Shown: positions 63,625-64,000 of the stretch, piece after piece
How positions within the stretch are numbered: the stretch's first letter is position 1
Layout of the letters: each line of letters opens with the position of its first letter
Assembly: GCA_013400155.1 (NCBI GenBank)
Contig: VXBM01000220.1
Span: forward strand, 160,021 to 224,020
Length of the DNA stretch: 64,000 nt
Direction of reading: 5' to 3'
From: Helopsaltes ochotensis
Lineage: Eukaryota; Chordata; Aves; Passeriformes; Locustellidae
Notes under the pieces: generated by a model
Database searches by the model: none
Told to the model about the DNA's origin: nothing
Seen by the model: only the letters and a program-made list of their open reading frames with translations
Position numbers and translations under genes: made by a program

Positions 63625-64000
63625 TAACCAATAGGATGCAGGTGTACACCTCTGGGGAAACAGGGTTTAAATACAAAGGGAGTTCAGGGCGTGTTCCCTT
63701 CTTCACTCCTGACCTGCGCTGAGGTAAAATATTCGGCTTAGGCCCCGCTGCCCTGGCTGGACGGGCCAGGCCCGGCTGGGCTTGGCTGGGCCCAGTCGCA
63801 GCTGGAGCCTGGCAGGGCTGAGCCAAGCTCTACCCCCGAGCCTGGCGGCTGCCATGCACAGAAGGGGCGAGGGGGAGCCCCTGGCCAAGGGAATGCCCCT
63901 GGGCCCCCCAGAAAAGCAGCACCGAGCCCAGACTGGGCCGGGCCCACCCCTGTGAGACCCAGGGGTGGAGAAGGGGAGAGAGGCCCTGGACACGTGGGAG
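63625..64000 (+). mobile_element. ERV LTR, same family as 894-2466, cut by window edge
   Basis: A CCAAT box (63630-63634) and a TATA-like TTTAAATA (about 63666-63673) are followed by a very GC-rich stretch. Blocks match the left element when that is read on the minus strand: TACCCCCGAGCCTGGCGG, AGCAGCACCGAGCCCAGA, CGGGCCCACCCC and GAGACCCAGGGGTGG (63954-63968, against the complement at 1948-1962). The 5' start is not resolved and may lie up to 150 bp further left. The rest lies beyond 64000, so solo LTR or provirus cannot be told. Confidence 0.65.

Larger units (their letters stand above)
44390..64000 (-). other. STXBP6: Part of STXBP6 upstream intron (continues past window)
   Basis: The acceptor at 44390-44391 requires an upstream donor, but no sequence encoding residues 1-51 was found up to 64000, so this is 19.6 kb or more of intron. 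It holds CR1 fragments (44665, 62579), LTRs (46112, about 59152, right edge) and short simple repeats. The other long stretches (44860-46110, 46730-58700 and 59670-62570) show nothing recognisable to me. Confidence 0.7.

Noticed and set aside
63593..64000. CpG-island promoter or first exon of STXBP6 at the right edge
   Set aside because: Ordered similarity to the left LTR on the opposite strand. The TATA and GC-rich order is on the plus strand, antisense to STXBP6, and no frame encodes the amisyn N-terminus. The 96-codon minus ORF is compositional.
44390..64000. Search for the STXBP6 exons encoding residues 1-51
   Set aside because: No minus-strand stretch gives the expected basic linker (RRTKKK type) or start-codon context. 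The exons presumably lie outside the window.
1..64000. CRISPR arrays, operons, tRNA or rRNA genes, or a novel multi-gene system
   Set aside because: No regularly spaced direct repeats, no compact gene clusters and no cloverleaf-type or rRNA sequence seen. The content is that of a vertebrate intron and intergenic region.

Overview
The window looks like vertebrate, specifically avian, nuclear DNA. It is AT-rich, almost free of long ORFs, and carries many CR1 LINE fragments and bird-type endogenous retrovirus (ERV) LTRs. I cannot assign an order or species. Two assembly defects are visible: a 90-N gap (34538-34627) and a single N (26217) joining two nearly identical 1,065-bp blocks.

The only protein-coding gene I can support is STXBP6 (amisyn, syntaxin-binding protein 6) on the minus strand. 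Four coding exons with consensus splice sites lie at 44259-44389, 42320-42485, 21336-21493 and 20139-20162. Together they encode residues 52-210 of the 210-residue vertebrate protein: the C-terminal part of the N-terminal PH-like region and the whole C-terminal R-SNARE-like coiled coil. The exons for residues 1-51 were not found, so they should lie beyond position 64000. The probable 3'UTR runs from 20138 to about 17340.

Layout from left to right: 1-17339 is intergenic DNA downstream of STXBP6. It holds a CR1 interrupted by an ERV LTR that keeps a tRNA-Gly-type primer binding site (828-3072), and fragments of a second LTR family (8226, 13042, 14221). 17340-44389 is the 3' end of the gene, with a 20.8-kb intron that contains a CR1 with recognisable reverse transcriptase motifs, a near-complete LTR, the duplicated CR1 block and an LTR remnant with an unusual three-armed inverted repeat. 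44390-64000 is part of the preceding intron, with further LTRs at 46112, about 59152 and the right edge, and two CR1 fragments.

I found no rRNA, tRNA, CRISPR array, operon or bacterial feature, and no credible new multi-gene system. The most useful leads are the apparent assembly duplication, two unusual hairpins (30062-30114 and 43324-43404), the LTR architectures and two pairs of short unclassified local repeats.
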